Shown here piece after piece: positions 25,900 to 35,233 of a stretch of 64,000 bases of DNA (positions within the stretch are counted from its first letter, which is position 1; every line of letters begins with the position of its first letter). A program made the position numbers and the translations under genes. The notes under the pieces are model-generated. The model made no database searches and was not told the DNA's origin. It saw only the letters and a program-made list of their open reading frames with translations. The DNA lies in assembly GCA_024280945.1 (NCBI GenBank), contig JAMXLO010000053.1:43456-107455 (forward strand), read 5' to 3'. Source of the stretch: Acetobacteraceae bacterium. GTDB lineage: Bacteria > Pseudomonadota > Alphaproteobacteria > Acetobacterales > Acetobacteraceae.

Positions 25900-26195
25900 C
25901 CGGTGAACATGCCACATTGGACAAGCAATGGCATCGGCTCGCGCCAGCCCGCTTGGCCCAAGCCCCAACGCGGTTTTCGGGATTTGTCCGACGCAAGGAT
26001 CACTGGGCAAAAAGATGCCCCCGACGGATCTGGGGCAAGTTGGAGGAGAGACACCGTACACCCGAAAGGCCGGCGCCCAGCCGGCCCCTCTTCGGTGCGT
26101 CAATTACGCTGTGTGGTTAGCTGTTCGCGCCCTGGTTTGCGTCAGGCGAAACAGCCAGGTCCTGTGGCTGGACCGCGTGGCGTAGCCTGATCGGA
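25900..26195. other. Intergenic region with no recognised element
   Basis: About 296 bases between the start of recX and the end of the small secreted-protein gene at 26196. It should contain the recX promoter. I see no credible ORF, strong hairpin or repeat in it. Confidence 0.5.
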
Positions 26196-26570
26196 TCAGC
26201 ACGCCCCACCGCATCCGGGGTTCGTTGCAGCCGGGTTGGTGCTGTCCCGCTGACCGAGTTGACGATCCGCCTCGTGGCTCGGCGCGTTGACTGAACCCTT
26301 GGTCGAAGATCGTGGCATCGAGCCCGCCGCTTGATTGCTAGCGTCCGCGCTGTTCCGCTGCTTGGTTCCGAGCTGGCTGTTGCCGTCATGGCTCGGCGTA
26401 TTCGGTGAACTCATGGTCGATGACCAAGGTGTGGTGGTCTGACTCGGCGATTCCGCTCGATTGAGCGTGTTCGCCTCACGGGCCTGTTCACTGCTACTCA
26501 CCGCCAATCCCGGAATGGCGAGCACCGAGGTGAAGGCAACCGCTAGACCAAAGGTCATTACCGGCTTCAT
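26196..26570 (-). CDS. Small secreted low-complexity protein, PSHD/QLG family
   Basis: A 124-residue exported protein with a signal peptide (KPVMTFGLAVAFTSVLAIPG, then LAVS). The mature part is Ser/Thr/Asn/Gln-rich and probably disordered. It starts SSEQAREANT and contains two copies of a short motif, NTPSHDGNSQLG and NAPSHEADRQLG. It ends CGGAC with two cysteines. A paralogue with the same SEQAREAN start and PSHDGNSQLG motif lies at 63119-63463. ATG 26570 has an AGGAGG-type site, and an EcfG-type promoter lies 33 nt upstream. Function unknown; probably stress-related. Confidence 0.78.
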   Translation of the reverse strand: MKPVMTFGLAVAFTSVLAIPGLAVSSSEQAREANTLNRAESPSQTTTPWSSTMSSPNTPSHDGNSQLGTKQRNSADASNQAAGSMPRSSTKGSVNAPSHEADRQLGQRDSTNPAATNPGCGGAC

Positions 26571-26602
26571 TGCCGACCTCCTTCCGAAATCGAATGGGAG
26601 GT

Positions 26603-26627
26603 AACGGTCGCTCCTCCAGGTGGTTCC
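26603..26627 (-). promoter_or_regulatory. EcfG-type general-stress promoter
   Basis: On the minus strand GGAAC (26627-26623) is followed after exactly 16 nt by CGTT (26606-26603), matching the GGAAC-N16/17-CGTT consensus of the alphaproteobacterial general stress sigma factor EcfG. The start codon of the small secreted protein is 33 nt further on, leaving a short leader with an AGGAGG site. The ecfG/phyR genes are not in this window. Confidence 0.6.
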
Positions 26628-26656
26628 CTCAGCCCAGACGACAAATGTCACGTTCA

Positions 26657-26753
26657 GTGTCATCGCGCAGCGAAGCGACAAAGCGATCCCGGGCCAGGAG
26701 CGCACCTGTTGCGCGATTGCTTCACTTCGCCTGCGCGAGGGTCGCAATGACAC
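26657..26753. repeat. Dispersed inverted-repeat element, copy 1
   Basis: A 97-bp element bounded by GTGTCAT and ATGACAC. Inside are GCGAAGCGAC and GATTGCTTC-like halves and a CCCGGGCC centre. It resembles the better-preserved element at 48651-48753, so the two are probably copies of one intergenic repeat family. It lies upstream of the small secreted protein's promoter. Confidence 0.6.
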
Positions 26754-26778
26754 ATGAGAGCAGGCACCAGCTCTGTCA

Positions 26779-28020
26779 TCACCGCAGCACCCCTCTTGTT
26801 CTGCTGCCGGTGGCGATCAGCAGCGCCGCTATGCCAAGTCCTGTCGCATTTCCCGCAAAGTTTGTGTAGACAGCGCCAGGCTGACCGAACGTCTCCATCA
26901 GTGGGATGCTCGCGATCAGCGTGGCAGCACCGCATACGATCTGTGGGAGATTGCCGCGGAACAACTGGCCGCGGGCCTTGAAGGAACTTCCGATCACCTG
27001 TGTGAGGCCGGCCATGCCGATCGCGAGGCAATAGATTGGCAGCTGCCACGCGACTTCTGCGTATTCGCCTCGGTACAGAAAATCCATCACCGGCACACCC
27101 GCGAACTTCGTGAGCAGGGTCGCCAACAAACACACGGCGATATAGGGCACCGCTTCGCCTGCGATGCCGTGATGTTCGCGATTGGCTTGTCTCGCGCTGA
27201 ACCCCACAAGCCAGAACGCGTTCATCGCGATCGTTATCTGTACGAGCGGGCTTCCAAGGTTGAAAACCACGCGTGTCTCCGCAACGGCGTCCAGACCTTG
27301 GATCCTCGCCAGGAAAATCATGATGCTCTCGGCGGTGACCCAGGTCCCAAGCGCACCGATCAACGTGAAAGGCGCATATCGCGCCTGGAATTTCAGGACC
27401 TCCGACAAGGCAAACGGCTGCCCGCCTTTCAGCCGAACCACCAGGAGCCCGAAGATCACCGCGGTGCAAATGAGCGACCACGCGCCGATAATCTCCCAGA
27501 TTGCGAACCAGGAAACGGTCCAAAGCTGCATGCTCATGTAGCTGGTTATGACCACACCGAGGAAATAGATCGTGCCTATCAGGGCCGATATCCGCGTGCT
27601 GAGGAAAATCAGGCACAGCCGGCGCGCGGTGAGCAGTGCAAGGTTTGCCGAGCCTCCGATGCCCGCGCCCACGATAAGCCAACCGATTTCGACGAGCCCG
27701 AGGCCCAATGCACCCATGAGCGCGAGTACACAGAGAGCAACCGCGGAGCCAAACAGCAACAGGTGAAGGCGCAACAGCGTCATCAGGTAAGAGCCGCGGC
27801 GGCCAGCTTCCACTTGCGCTGACAGCACAAGGAGTGGCTCCAGGAGACATCCGTAGTGCACAACCGAGAGAAGCACGAAACCGCTGAAGCTGATCGCGAA
27901 CAGTCCGTATTCGTGGGGGGAGAGCCATCGGGCGAACTGCACGTTCAGCACGAAGTTGCTCAGTGCGAAGACACCCTGATCAGTCATGAGCCAAAAGAGG
28001 CGAATGATCCTGTCCCGCAT
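26779..28020 (-). CDS. Polysaccharide flippase-like membrane protein
   Basis: A 413-residue inner-membrane protein with about 12 hydrophobic segments, resembling MATE/MOP-fold polysaccharide exporters (Wzx type). The N-terminal SNFVLNVQFARWLSPHEYGLF is typical, as are a FLYRGEYAEVAWQLP loop and the following helices. It would move lipid-linked oligosaccharides across the inner membrane. It follows the MprF-like gene by 169 nt on the same strand; no glycosyltransferase is nearby, so the glycan is unknown. Confidence 0.78.
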   Translation of the reverse strand: MRDRIIRLFWLMTDQGVFALSNFVLNVQFARWLSPHEYGLFAISFSGFVLLSVVHYGCLLEPLLVLSAQVEAGRRGSYLMTLLRLHLLLFGSAVALCVLALMGALGLGLVEIGWLIVGAGIGGSANLALLTARRLCLIFLSTRISALIGTIYFLGVVITSYMSMQLWTVSWFAIWEIIGAWSLICTAVIFGLLVVRLKGGQPFALSEVLKFQARYAPFTLIGALGTWVTAESIMIFLARIQGLDAVAETRVVFNLGSPLVQITIAMNAFWLVGFSARQANREHHGIAGEAVPYIAVCLLATLLTKFAGVPVMDFLYRGEYAEVAWQLPIYCLAIGMAGLTQVIGSSFKARGQLFRGNLPQIVCGAATLIASIPLMETFGQPGAVYTNFAGNATGLGIAALLIATGSRTRGVLR

Positions 28021-28189
28021 CTATGCGGTCTCGGTGGTCTGCCGGCTGAAACGGCCACTCAAATGCCGGCCCTCAAAACAAAGCCCGCATTTCGCATCGG
28101 CACGCATCGTTCAACGGTCACCACAAGATGTTGTCCAACTATCGCCGAGATTGCTGGGCTCCACGGAGCGGCATAGCCGCGGTTCGGCT

Positions 28190-30229
28190 CTACGCTGCCG
28201 CCGGCACTATGTCCTGGTTCGTCGCCAGTTGTGGCAGCAGCGGCAGCAACGTGGTGAGGTCCCGCTCAGCAACGCAGACCAGGTACTGCGCTGCTTCCGG
28301 TGTCTCGTCAGTCGTCTCCGGCAGCGGCAGGCCGTCCGGCCCGAGCGGCAGCGCGGTGAGGCCCAGATCGCCATACACCTTCAGCAGTGCCGGCCCCGCG
28401 CGCCAGAACGCTGGATCGAGACCCTCCTGCTGCGCCAGGTCGCGTAATCGCCAGATCGCTGACACGCGGTCTGCCTCCGCTCCCACCGGATCGCCGATGG
28501 CCAGCAGCACACGGCCGCAGCGCCGAAACGGAATGCCGGCGCGCTCCGCCTCGCCCAGCACAACGCCATCAGCCCGTGCCGGCGGGATCGCGCCCCCCAG
28601 TCGTGCGAGTTGCTGCCGTGCCGCGGTGTCCCATGGCAGCCAACGCACCTTCCCCGGACGCAGCAGGCGCCAGATGGCAATCAGCGCCAACGCCACGGCC
28701 AGTGCGACCGTCAGCCGCAGCGAGTGCGGCAGTTCCCGCGACATCACCACCGCCCACCAGGCGTTGTTCGACAGCAGGTGCACGCGCGGGCGCGTACCTG
28801 CCAACGCCAGCAGGCAGATGACCAGAGTAAACAGCGGAATCGCACTCGCCGCGTCGAGCGGACCGCTCAGCAGGCTGGCGTGGCGATAGAAGCTGCGTCG
28901 CAATGGTGCCACCAGCACGGCCACCACCACCAGAACGCCGACGATCCACAGCCGCTGCGCCTGCGTGGCGGTGAAGGCGGCGCCGAGCACCAGCAGGACG
29001 AGCGTCGCGCCCCAGGCCAGATTGACTCGCTGTGACAGGCCGAGGGCGACAACGATCAACCCGGCCCCAATCAGCGAGGGAATGAACTGCCCCGCCTGAT
29101 TGGCCATGTCGGCGAAATCGGGATCGATCCAGAAAAAGTCAGAGGGTGGCGCCAGCACCCCGACACACAGCAGCAGCACGCCGCATAGCGCGACCAGTCC
29201 GGTAGCGCTGGCGACGGCAAAGTCGGGCTCGCTCCAGCGCGCCAGCGTCCCCAGCCTCTCCCAGCGCCGCAACAGCGACTCGCCACGCAGCAGCAGTTCG
29301 TTGCCGGTGAACAAAAAGCCAGCCAGGAACAGCGGAATGACATAGTAGTAAAGTCGGAACACCACGATCGCGCCGACGATCTGCGGGGCGTCCAAATAGG
29401 GTTCCAGGCCAAGCAACATGGCGGTATCGAACACGCCGATGCCGCCTGGCAGATTGGCGGCCAACCCAGCCGTGTAGGATGAGACATAGACCCCGAGGAA
29501 GATCAGCCAGGTGAGGTTCGGGGTCGGCGGCAGCAGCGCATAGAAGATCGACGCCGTGATCGCCACGTCGACCGTGGCGAGCACCACCTGCAACACCGCC
29601 ATTCGCCAGCCGGGCAGCACGATCTCGAAGCCGAACAGCCGTACGGTGCCGAGAATGCGCGACAGCGTGACGTAGGCGATGACGATGCCCCACAGCATTC
29701 CACCCACTGCGTACATCGCCGCGCTGGGCAGGTGCTCGCCGAAGAACGGGATAGAGTGCGGTTCCAAAAACAGGATCGCCCCGCCGAGTACCATTCCTCC
29801 GAGAGCAAAGGTCAGGCTGCAAAACGCCACCGTCTTGGCGATCTGGAGAGGCGTCAGCCCCCAGTGGGCGTACAGCCGATAGCGTACCGCCGCCCCCGAC
29901 ACGGCAGCGAAACCAAGATTGTGTGACAGCGCGTAGGCACAGAAAGAGGCGAAGGCGACGCGTCCGTAGGAGACCTTATGGCCGGCGTAGATCGTGCCGA
30001 GCCGGTCGTAGATCGTCAGCACGGCATATGACAACACGGTCCAAAGAAAGCCGATTGCCAATGCGCGCATCGGATAGTCGTGCAGCGCCGCCTCGATATC
30101 GCGCAGCCGCAGGTGGCGGAATTCTTTCTGCACAACGTAGATGGCGCCGATCAGCAGCAGGACTCCCAGCGTTGCCGGCAACTGCCGAAGGCAGGCGGCG
30201 CCCCAGCTGCGCGGGCGTTGCGCGCGCAT
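28190..30229 (-). CDS. MprF-like membrane protein with shortened C-terminal domain
   Basis: A 679-residue protein. Residues about 15-500 hold a dozen or more hydrophobic segments of the MprF/UPF0104 flippase type, with FASFCAYALSHNLGF, the AAVRYRLYAHWGLTP loop and NLPGGIGVFDTAMLLGL. A soluble part follows, with ADGVVLGEAERAGIPFRRCG, LLAIGDPVG and GLDPAFWRAGPALLKVYGD, like the first half of the DUF2156 aminoacyl-PG synthase. The second half present in full-length proteins of about 850 residues is absent. It starts 5 nt after lysK, which would supply Lys-tRNA. It may be a synthase variant or only a flippase. Confidence 0.83.
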   Translation of the reverse strand: MRAQRPRSWGAACLRQLPATLGVLLLIGAIYVVQKEFRHLRLRDIEAALHDYPMRALAIGFLWTVLSYAVLTIYDRLGTIYAGHKVSYGRVAFASFCAYALSHNLGFAAVSGAAVRYRLYAHWGLTPLQIAKTVAFCSLTFALGGMVLGGAILFLEPHSIPFFGEHLPSAAMYAVGGMLWGIVIAYVTLSRILGTVRLFGFEIVLPGWRMAVLQVVLATVDVAITASIFYALLPPTPNLTWLIFLGVYVSSYTAGLAANLPGGIGVFDTAMLLGLEPYLDAPQIVGAIVVFRLYYYVIPLFLAGFLFTGNELLLRGESLLRRWERLGTLARWSEPDFAVASATGLVALCGVLLLCVGVLAPPSDFFWIDPDFADMANQAGQFIPSLIGAGLIVVALGLSQRVNLAWGATLVLLVLGAAFTATQAQRLWIVGVLVVVAVLVAPLRRSFYRHASLLSGPLDAASAIPLFTLVICLLALAGTRPRVHLLSNNAWWAVVMSRELPHSLRLTVALAVALALIAIWRLLRPGKVRWLPWDTAARQQLARLGGAIPPARADGVVLGEAERAGIPFRRCGRVLLAIGDPVGAEADRVSAIWRLRDLAQQEGLDPAFWRAGPALLKVYGDLGLTALPLGPDGLPLPETTDETPEAAQYLVCVAERDLTTLLPLLPQLATNQDIVPAAA

Positions 30230-30234
30230 GGGTA

Positions 30235-31812
30235 TCAGGCAGCGTCCGCTGGGCGAGACAGCGCAGCCTCGATCAATGCGACCGTCTCGTCGATGCCGTA
30301 TAGCGCGACAAAGCCACCGAAGCGCGGGCCTTCCGGTTGACCCAGCAGCACCTGATAAAGGCAGCCGAACCAGGTCCGCAGTTCCGGAAACGGATGTCGC
30401 TTGCCCACCTCATAAACAATGGTCTGGATCGCTTCTGCATCGGCGCCATGATCGAGGCCCTTCAGCGTCTCCGCCAGGTCCGTCAGCGCGGCGCGTTCGA
30501 TATCGCTGGCGTGGCGATAGCGTTTCTGGGGGCGCACGAAGTCGCGATAGTAGGCAATCGCGTGTTCGACCAGCCGGTCAAGGAACGGCATCGTTTCGGG
30601 CGATGCATCGGGGCTATAGCGGCGGATAAAGCCCCACAATATAGCCGGCGTCTCCGCATTCACGACGGAGGCAAGATTCAGCAGCATACCGAACGACACT
30701 GGGCTGCCGCTGTGATTCGGCAGTCGCCCCGCATGGATATGCCAGGCGGGGTTCAGCATATCGTCCGGCTGCAGCCTGGCCGCATTCGCGAGGTATTCAT
30801 CCGCTGCGCGCGGGATCACGTCGAAATACAGCCGCTTGGCCCGGTGCGGCGCATTGAACATGAACTGCGACAGGCTTTCGGGTGGCGCATAGCGCAGCCA
30901 CTCTTCGACTGACAGGCCGTTACCCTTCGATTTGCTGATCTTCTGCGCACGTTCGTCAAGGAACAGCTCGTAGGTGAACCCTTCTGGCGGTTGACCGCCG
31001 AGGATACGGCAGATACGTCCGGACAGGCGCACCGAGTCGATCAGGTCCTTGCCAGACATCTCGTAATCGACGCCGAGAGCGTACCAACGCATCGCCCAGT
31101 CGGCCTTCCACTGCAGTTTGCAGCCGCCGCCTTTCACTGAAGTTTCGAATGATGCGCCAGTGTCCGGATCACGCCATACCACCGTACCCGCGGCGGCATC
31201 GCGGTGCTCCATCGGCACCTGCATGACCTGCCCTGTGCGGGGGTGGACGGGCAAGATCGGCGAATAGGTCGCGCGCCGCTCCGGCCCCAGGGTCGGCAGG
31301 ATGACTGCCATCACCTCGTCGTAGCACTCCAGCACCCGGATCAGCGCCGCGTCGAACTTGCCGGACATATAGTACTCGGTCGAGGAGGCGAATTCATAAT
31401 CGAAGCCGAACGAGTCGAGAAATGCCCGGAGCCGTGCGTTGTTGTGCGCGCCGAAGCTGTCGTGCGAGCCGAACGGATCGGGGATGCGCGTGAGCGGCTT
31501 GCCAAGGTGCTGCGCCAGCAGGTCGCGGTTCGGCACGTTGTCCGGCACCTTGCGCAGCCCATCCATGTCGTCGCTGAATGCAATCAGTCGCGACGGTAGG
31601 CCGGTCAGTACGTGGAACGCGTTACGCACCCAAGAGGTGCGTGCGACCTCGCCGAATGTGCCGATGTGCGGCAGACCGGATGGGCCGTAGCCGGTCTCGA
31701 ACAGCGCATGGTCTTTGCCCATGGCGGAGAGCCGGCGCGCGACCTTGGCAGCTTCCTCGAACGGCCAGATTTTTGGATGCGCCGTGTCGTTGTTGCGAAC
31801 AGTTGCGGACAT
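30235..31812 (-). CDS. lysK: Lysyl-tRNA synthetase, class I
   Basis: A 525-residue class I lysyl-tRNA synthetase that charges tRNA-Lys. The HIGH-type motif is [10 protein letters not shown] (about residues 46-55) and the KMSKS-type motif is KISKSKGNG. Class I LysRS is found in archaea and in many alphaproteobacteria in place of the class II enzyme. The start at 31812 ([10 protein letters not shown]) begins shortly before the conserved domain. It faces the helicase gene across 110 nt and is followed 5 nt later by the MprF-like gene. Confidence 0.94.
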   Translation of the reverse strand: MSATVRNNDTAHPKIWPFEEAAKVARRLSAMGKDHALFETGYGPSGLPHIGTFGEVARTSWVRNAFHVLTGLPSRLIAFSDDMDGLRKVPDNVPNRDLLAQHLGKPLTRIPDPFGSHDSFGAHNNARLRAFLDSFGFDYEFASSTEYYMSGKFDAALIRVLECYDEVMAVILPTLGPERRATYSPILPVHPRTGQVMQVPMEHRDAAAGTVVWRDPDTGASFETSVKGGGCKLQWKADWAMRWYALGVDYEMSGKDLIDSVRLSGRICRILGGQPPEGFTYELFLDERAQKISKSKGNGLSVEEWLRYAPPESLSQFMFNAPHRAKRLYFDVIPRAADEYLANAARLQPDDMLNPAWHIHAGRLPNHSGSPVSFGMLLNLASVVNAETPAILWGFIRRYSPDASPETMPFLDRLVEHAIAYYRDFVRPQKRYRHASDIERAALTDLAETLKGLDHGADAEAIQTIVYEVGKRHPFPELRTWFGCLYQVLLGQPEGPRFGGFVALYGIDETVALIEAALSRPADAA

Positions 31813-31922
31813 TGTCCGAAAGCTAGAAACCGCCGGGTGCCGGGTCAATCGTACCATCATTGCAAGTCGTTCAGATAGCGACCTCTCTTCTTTAGCTAGC
31901 CCATCTGCTGTACCCATAGTAG

Positions 31923-34748
31923 GTGACCGGATCGCGCATTGTTCTGCCGGACGCCCCATCCATCGTTGCGGGACATGGTCGCGCAGCCATCTTCACCACT
32001 GATGGCGAACTTCTGCTGCTGAGCAGCGCCGAAGCCGCCGCACGACTGCGCAATCTGCCGCCGCCGCTGCTGGTGCATGCGCCGGCGACCTTCCGTCGCC
32101 TTGGCCTGCGCGGAGGACCAGCGTTCGATCTGCTTGAGCTGTTTGCGTTCGTACTGCCGGCTCGGCCAGCGGCGCCGACGCCACGCGGCCTCGCCATGGC
32201 GCTCGACTTCGAGCCTCGTGCCGGTCTGGAGGCCGAGGCGGCGCTGTTGCCAGAACTCGCCGCCGCGCTGCTGCACCGGCTTGCGCAAGGTCGCGACACT
32301 GCGCTGAACCGCGACGCGGCGGGCTTGGCGACGCGCATGGGCCAGGCGGGCTGGGGCTGGGGACCGTCAGTTGTTGCCGCGCTGGATCGTCCCGATGCCC
32401 GGCCGTCCAGCGAGGCGTTGCGAGTCTGGAAGCTGCTGCCGGAATGGGAGGAGGCCGCGCCACCCCCGCCGCCGTCCTCGCTGCCGGTGGCGGAAGCCGA
32501 GGCGCGATCGCGTCTCGCAGCGATGCTTGGCCCAGACGCCGAGACACGCCCTGGCCAATCCGACTATGCCGGAGCGGCGGCGGCCGCCTTCGCGCCACGC
32601 GAAACCCGGGGCGATCCGCATCTCGTTCTGGCGGAAGCCGGCACCGGCACGGGCAAGACCCTTGGCTACCTCGCCCCGGCCAGCCTGTGGGCGGAAAAGA
32701 ACCACGGCGGTGTGTGGATCAGCACATTCACCCGCCATCTTCAGCGGCAGATCGATGCTGAACTGACCCACCTGTTCCCGGACCCGTTCGAGCGCCACAA
32801 GCGCGTCGTGGTCCGCAAGGGCCGCGAGAATTACCTCTGCCTGCTGAACCTGGAGGATGCAGTGGCACCGGCGGTCTCGGGGTTGTCGCCCGCAGCGCTG
32901 ATCCCGCTGGCGTTGATCGCTCGCTGGGCCTTGGTCACCGATGATGGCGATATCCAGGGCGGCGACCTGCCTGGCTGGCTGACCGAGCTGTTCGGCACCG
33001 GCACCATCCTGGGGCTCGCCGATCGCCGTGGCGAATGTATCCACGCCGCTTGCCCGCATTGGCGGCGCTGCTTTGTCGAACACACGATCCGTCGCGCTCG
33101 CACGGCGCAGCTGGTTGTCGCCAACCATGCGCTGGTGATGACGCAGGCAGCCTGGGGCGGGCTGGACGACAGCCAGGTGCCCAGCCGGTATGTGTTCGAC
33201 GAGGGCCATCACGTGTTCGATGCTGCCGATGGCGCCTTCTCCGCCGAACTCTCCGGCCTGGAGACGGCGGAACTGCGCCGTTGGCTACTGGGTGCCGAAG
33301 GCGGCCGCTCGCGCGCCCGTGGCCTGCGTCGACGGCTCGAGGAACTGGTGGCAGCCCGACCGCTGCTCGAGGCTCCGTTGGATGCCGCAGTGCAGGCCGC
33401 GCGCGCGCTGCCGGCGCCGGGCTGGGGCGGGCGCATCAGCGCCGACCATCCGGAGCTTGGCGGCACGGAGCCGGGCCGGCCCAATCCGACCGAGGCCTTC
33501 CTGCGCGAGATCCGGCATCAGATACTGGCCCGTGCGCCGGGCGATGACGCGGGCAGGGGGGCGCTGGAATGCGACGTCTTTCCACTCGGACCGCGGGTCG
33601 GCGAGGCGGCCGAGCGCCTCGCCCGCGCGATGGCACGCATCGCCGAGCCGGTCGCCACGCTGCGCGAACGCCTGCTCGCGCGGCTCGATGAGGAGGCGGA
33701 CGACATTGACGCCGCCACCCGCAACCGCATCGAGGCCGCCGGCCGCTCGCTCAGTCGCCGCGTTCTTGCGCCGCTCGTGGCCTGGCAGAACATGCTGCAT
33801 GCACTGGGCGAGCCGGGTCCACGGAGCGCTGAACGACCCGATCAGATCCTGTTCCTGCATCTGACGCGGGCGGACGGCGGACGTGAGATCGATGTCGGGC
33901 TGCGCCGCCACTGGCTCGACCCCACGATCCCGTTCGCGGCATCGCTGGCGGCACCGGCGCAGGGGCTCCTGGTCACTTCCGCCACACTGCGCGATGCGGG
34001 CGACGTTGACCCGGAAACCGCCTGGGAATCGGCCGAGGCACGGGTTGGCGCGCTGCATCTGCCATCGCCGGCGATCCGTGCCGCCGTCGCCAGCCCGTTC
34101 GACTACGCGGCCCAGACCCGCGCCTTCATCGTCACAGATGTGCAGGCCGGCCCCGGATCAAGTCCGGGGCAGGCGATTGCCCAGCTTGCCGCGGCGTATC
34201 GTGCCCTGTTCGTCTCTGCGGGTGGCGGTGCGCTGGGTCTGTTCACCGCCATTCGTCGGCTTCAGGCGGTACATGCCCGCATTGCCCCGGAACTGGAGCA
34301 GGCGGGCATCCCGCTCTACGCACAGCATGTCGATGCGATGGGCAACGGCACGCTGGTGGACATCTTCCGCGCCGAGGAAGAAAGCTGCCTGCTTGGCACC
34401 GACGCGATGCGCGATGGCGTCGACGTGCCCGGCCGTGCGCTGCGCCTCGTCGTGTTCGAGAAAGTGCCGTGGCCACGCCCCGACATTCTGCACCGGGAGC
34501 GGCGCATCCACCTGTCGGGCGGCGATCCGAAAGCCTATGACGACCGGATCGCCAGGCTGCGGCTGCGCCAGGCCTTCGGACGGCTGATCCGCCGCGCCAC
34601 CGATCGCGGCGTTTTCGTCCTGCTCGACCGGCAGACCCCCTCGCGGCTGCTGTCGGCATTCCCTGCTGGTGTAACCACCCGCCGGGTCGGCCTCGCCGAG
34701 GCGGTCAAACAAACGCGCGAATTCCTGGGCCAGCCGCTGAGTGCTTGA
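31923..34748 (+). CDS. DinG/XPD-type FeS DNA helicase
   Basis: A 941-residue superfamily 2 helicase of the Rad3/XPD/DinG group, expected to unwind DNA 5'-3'. Walker A is [10 protein letters not shown] (about 237-246) and the DEAH box is FDEGHH (D426). Four cysteines between them, C306, C372, C377 and C383, match an FeS cluster. The C-terminal half has [10 protein letters not shown] and motif [12 protein letters not shown]. Residues 1-200 are a proline- and alanine-rich extension. A short palindrome occurs inside the coding sequence at 34151-34169. It starts with GTG 31923, divergent from lysK. Confidence 0.9.
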   Translation: MTGSRIVLPDAPSIVAGHGRAAIFTTDGELLLLSSAEAAARLRNLPPPLLVHAPATFRRLGLRGGPAFDLLELFAFVLPARPAAPTPRGLAMALDFEPRAGLEAEAALLPELAAALLHRLAQGRDTALNRDAAGLATRMGQAGWGWGPSVVAALDRPDARPSSEALRVWKLLPEWEEAAPPPPPSSLPVAEAEARSRLAAMLGPDAETRPGQSDYAGAAAAAFAPRETRGDPHLVLAEAGTGTGKTLGYLAPASLWAEKNHGGVWISTFTRHLQRQIDAELTHLFPDPFERHKRVVVRKGRENYLCLLNLEDAVAPAVSGLSPAALIPLALIARWALVTDDGDIQGGDLPGWLTELFGTGTILGLADRRGECIHAACPHWRRCFVEHTIRRARTAQLVVANHALVMTQAAWGGLDDSQVPSRYVFDEGHHVFDAADGAFSAELSGLETAELRRWLLGAEGGRSRARGLRRRLEELVAARPLLEAPLDAAVQAARALPAPGWGGRISADHPELGGTEPGRPNPTEAFLREIRHQILARAPGDDAGRGALECDVFPLGPRVGEAAERLARAMARIAEPVATLRERLLARLDEEADDIDAATRNRIEAAGRSLSRRVLAPLVAWQNMLHALGEPGPRSAERPDQILFLHLTRADGGREIDVGLRRHWLDPTIPFAASLAAPAQGLLVTSATLRDAGDVDPETAWESAEARVGALHLPSPAIRAAVASPFDYAAQTRAFIVTDVQAGPGSSPGQAIAQLAAAYRALFVSAGGGALGLFTAIRRLQAVHARIAPELEQAGIPLYAQHVDAMGNGTLVDIFRAEEESCLLGTDAMRDGVDVPGRALRLVVFEKVPWPRPDILHRERRIHLSGGDPKAYDDRIARLRLRQAFGRLIRRATDRGVFVLLDRQTPSRLLSAFPAGVTTRRVGLAEAVKQTREFLGQPLSA
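34151..34169. repeat. Palindrome inside the helicase gene
   Basis: CCCCGGA, TCAAG, TCCGGGG form a perfect 7-bp stem within the helicase coding sequence, translated as part of AGPGSSPGQ between the conserved C-terminal helicase motifs. The same core (CCCGGATCAGGTCCGGG) occurs in the intergenic repeat at 48712-48730. Confidence 0.6.
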
Positions 34749-34796
34749 ACTGTTCTCGCGGTTCGATCAGGTTCGCACAACGCAACCCGGAGTCCG

Positions 34797-35231
34797 ATGA
34801 TGCGCGCGCGTGACGGTCTGGCCGCGCCCGAAGCACTGGTCCTGACCATGGTGCTGGTCGCAGCCGCTGACGGCGGCATGAGCGACCGCGAAATTGGCGT
34901 CATGTCGGGCATCGTGCAGACGCTGCCGGCGTTCCACGATTTCACCTCGGAGCAGCTCAACACCGCAACGGACGCTGCGGTGAAGCTGCTGAACGAGGAT
35001 GACGGTCTGCAGCATGCGGCGGGACTCATCCGCGGCGCGCTCGAGCCACGGCTGCGCGAGACCGCCTACGTGCTCGCCTGCGAGGTTGTGGCCGCCAGCC
35101 AGGTGGCCAGGCAGCGGACCCTGGAGATGCTGGATTTCGTACGGACCGAACTGCACCTGGATCCGCTGGTCGCCACGGCCATCGAGCGCGGCATACGAGC
35201 GCGCCACCAGCGCGTGGAACCCAGCAAATAG
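34797..35231 (+). CDS. TerB-like helical protein
   Basis: A 144-residue all-helical protein resembling the TerB tellurite-resistance fold: APEALVLTMVLVAAADGGMSDREI matches the TerB first helix and its acidic loop, and LEPRLRETAYVLACEVVAASQ matches the central helices. TerB-like domains bind metal near membranes and occur in stress and phage-defence contexts, but no other ter gene is present. It ends 2 nt before the histidine kinase gene, so the two are co-translated. Confidence 0.75.
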   Translation: MMRARDGLAAPEALVLTMVLVAAADGGMSDREIGVMSGIVQTLPAFHDFTSEQLNTATDAAVKLLNEDDGLQHAAGLIRGALEPRLRETAYVLACEVVAASQVARQRTLEMLDFVRTELHLDPLVATAIERGIRARHQRVEPSK

Positions 35232-35233
35232 CC

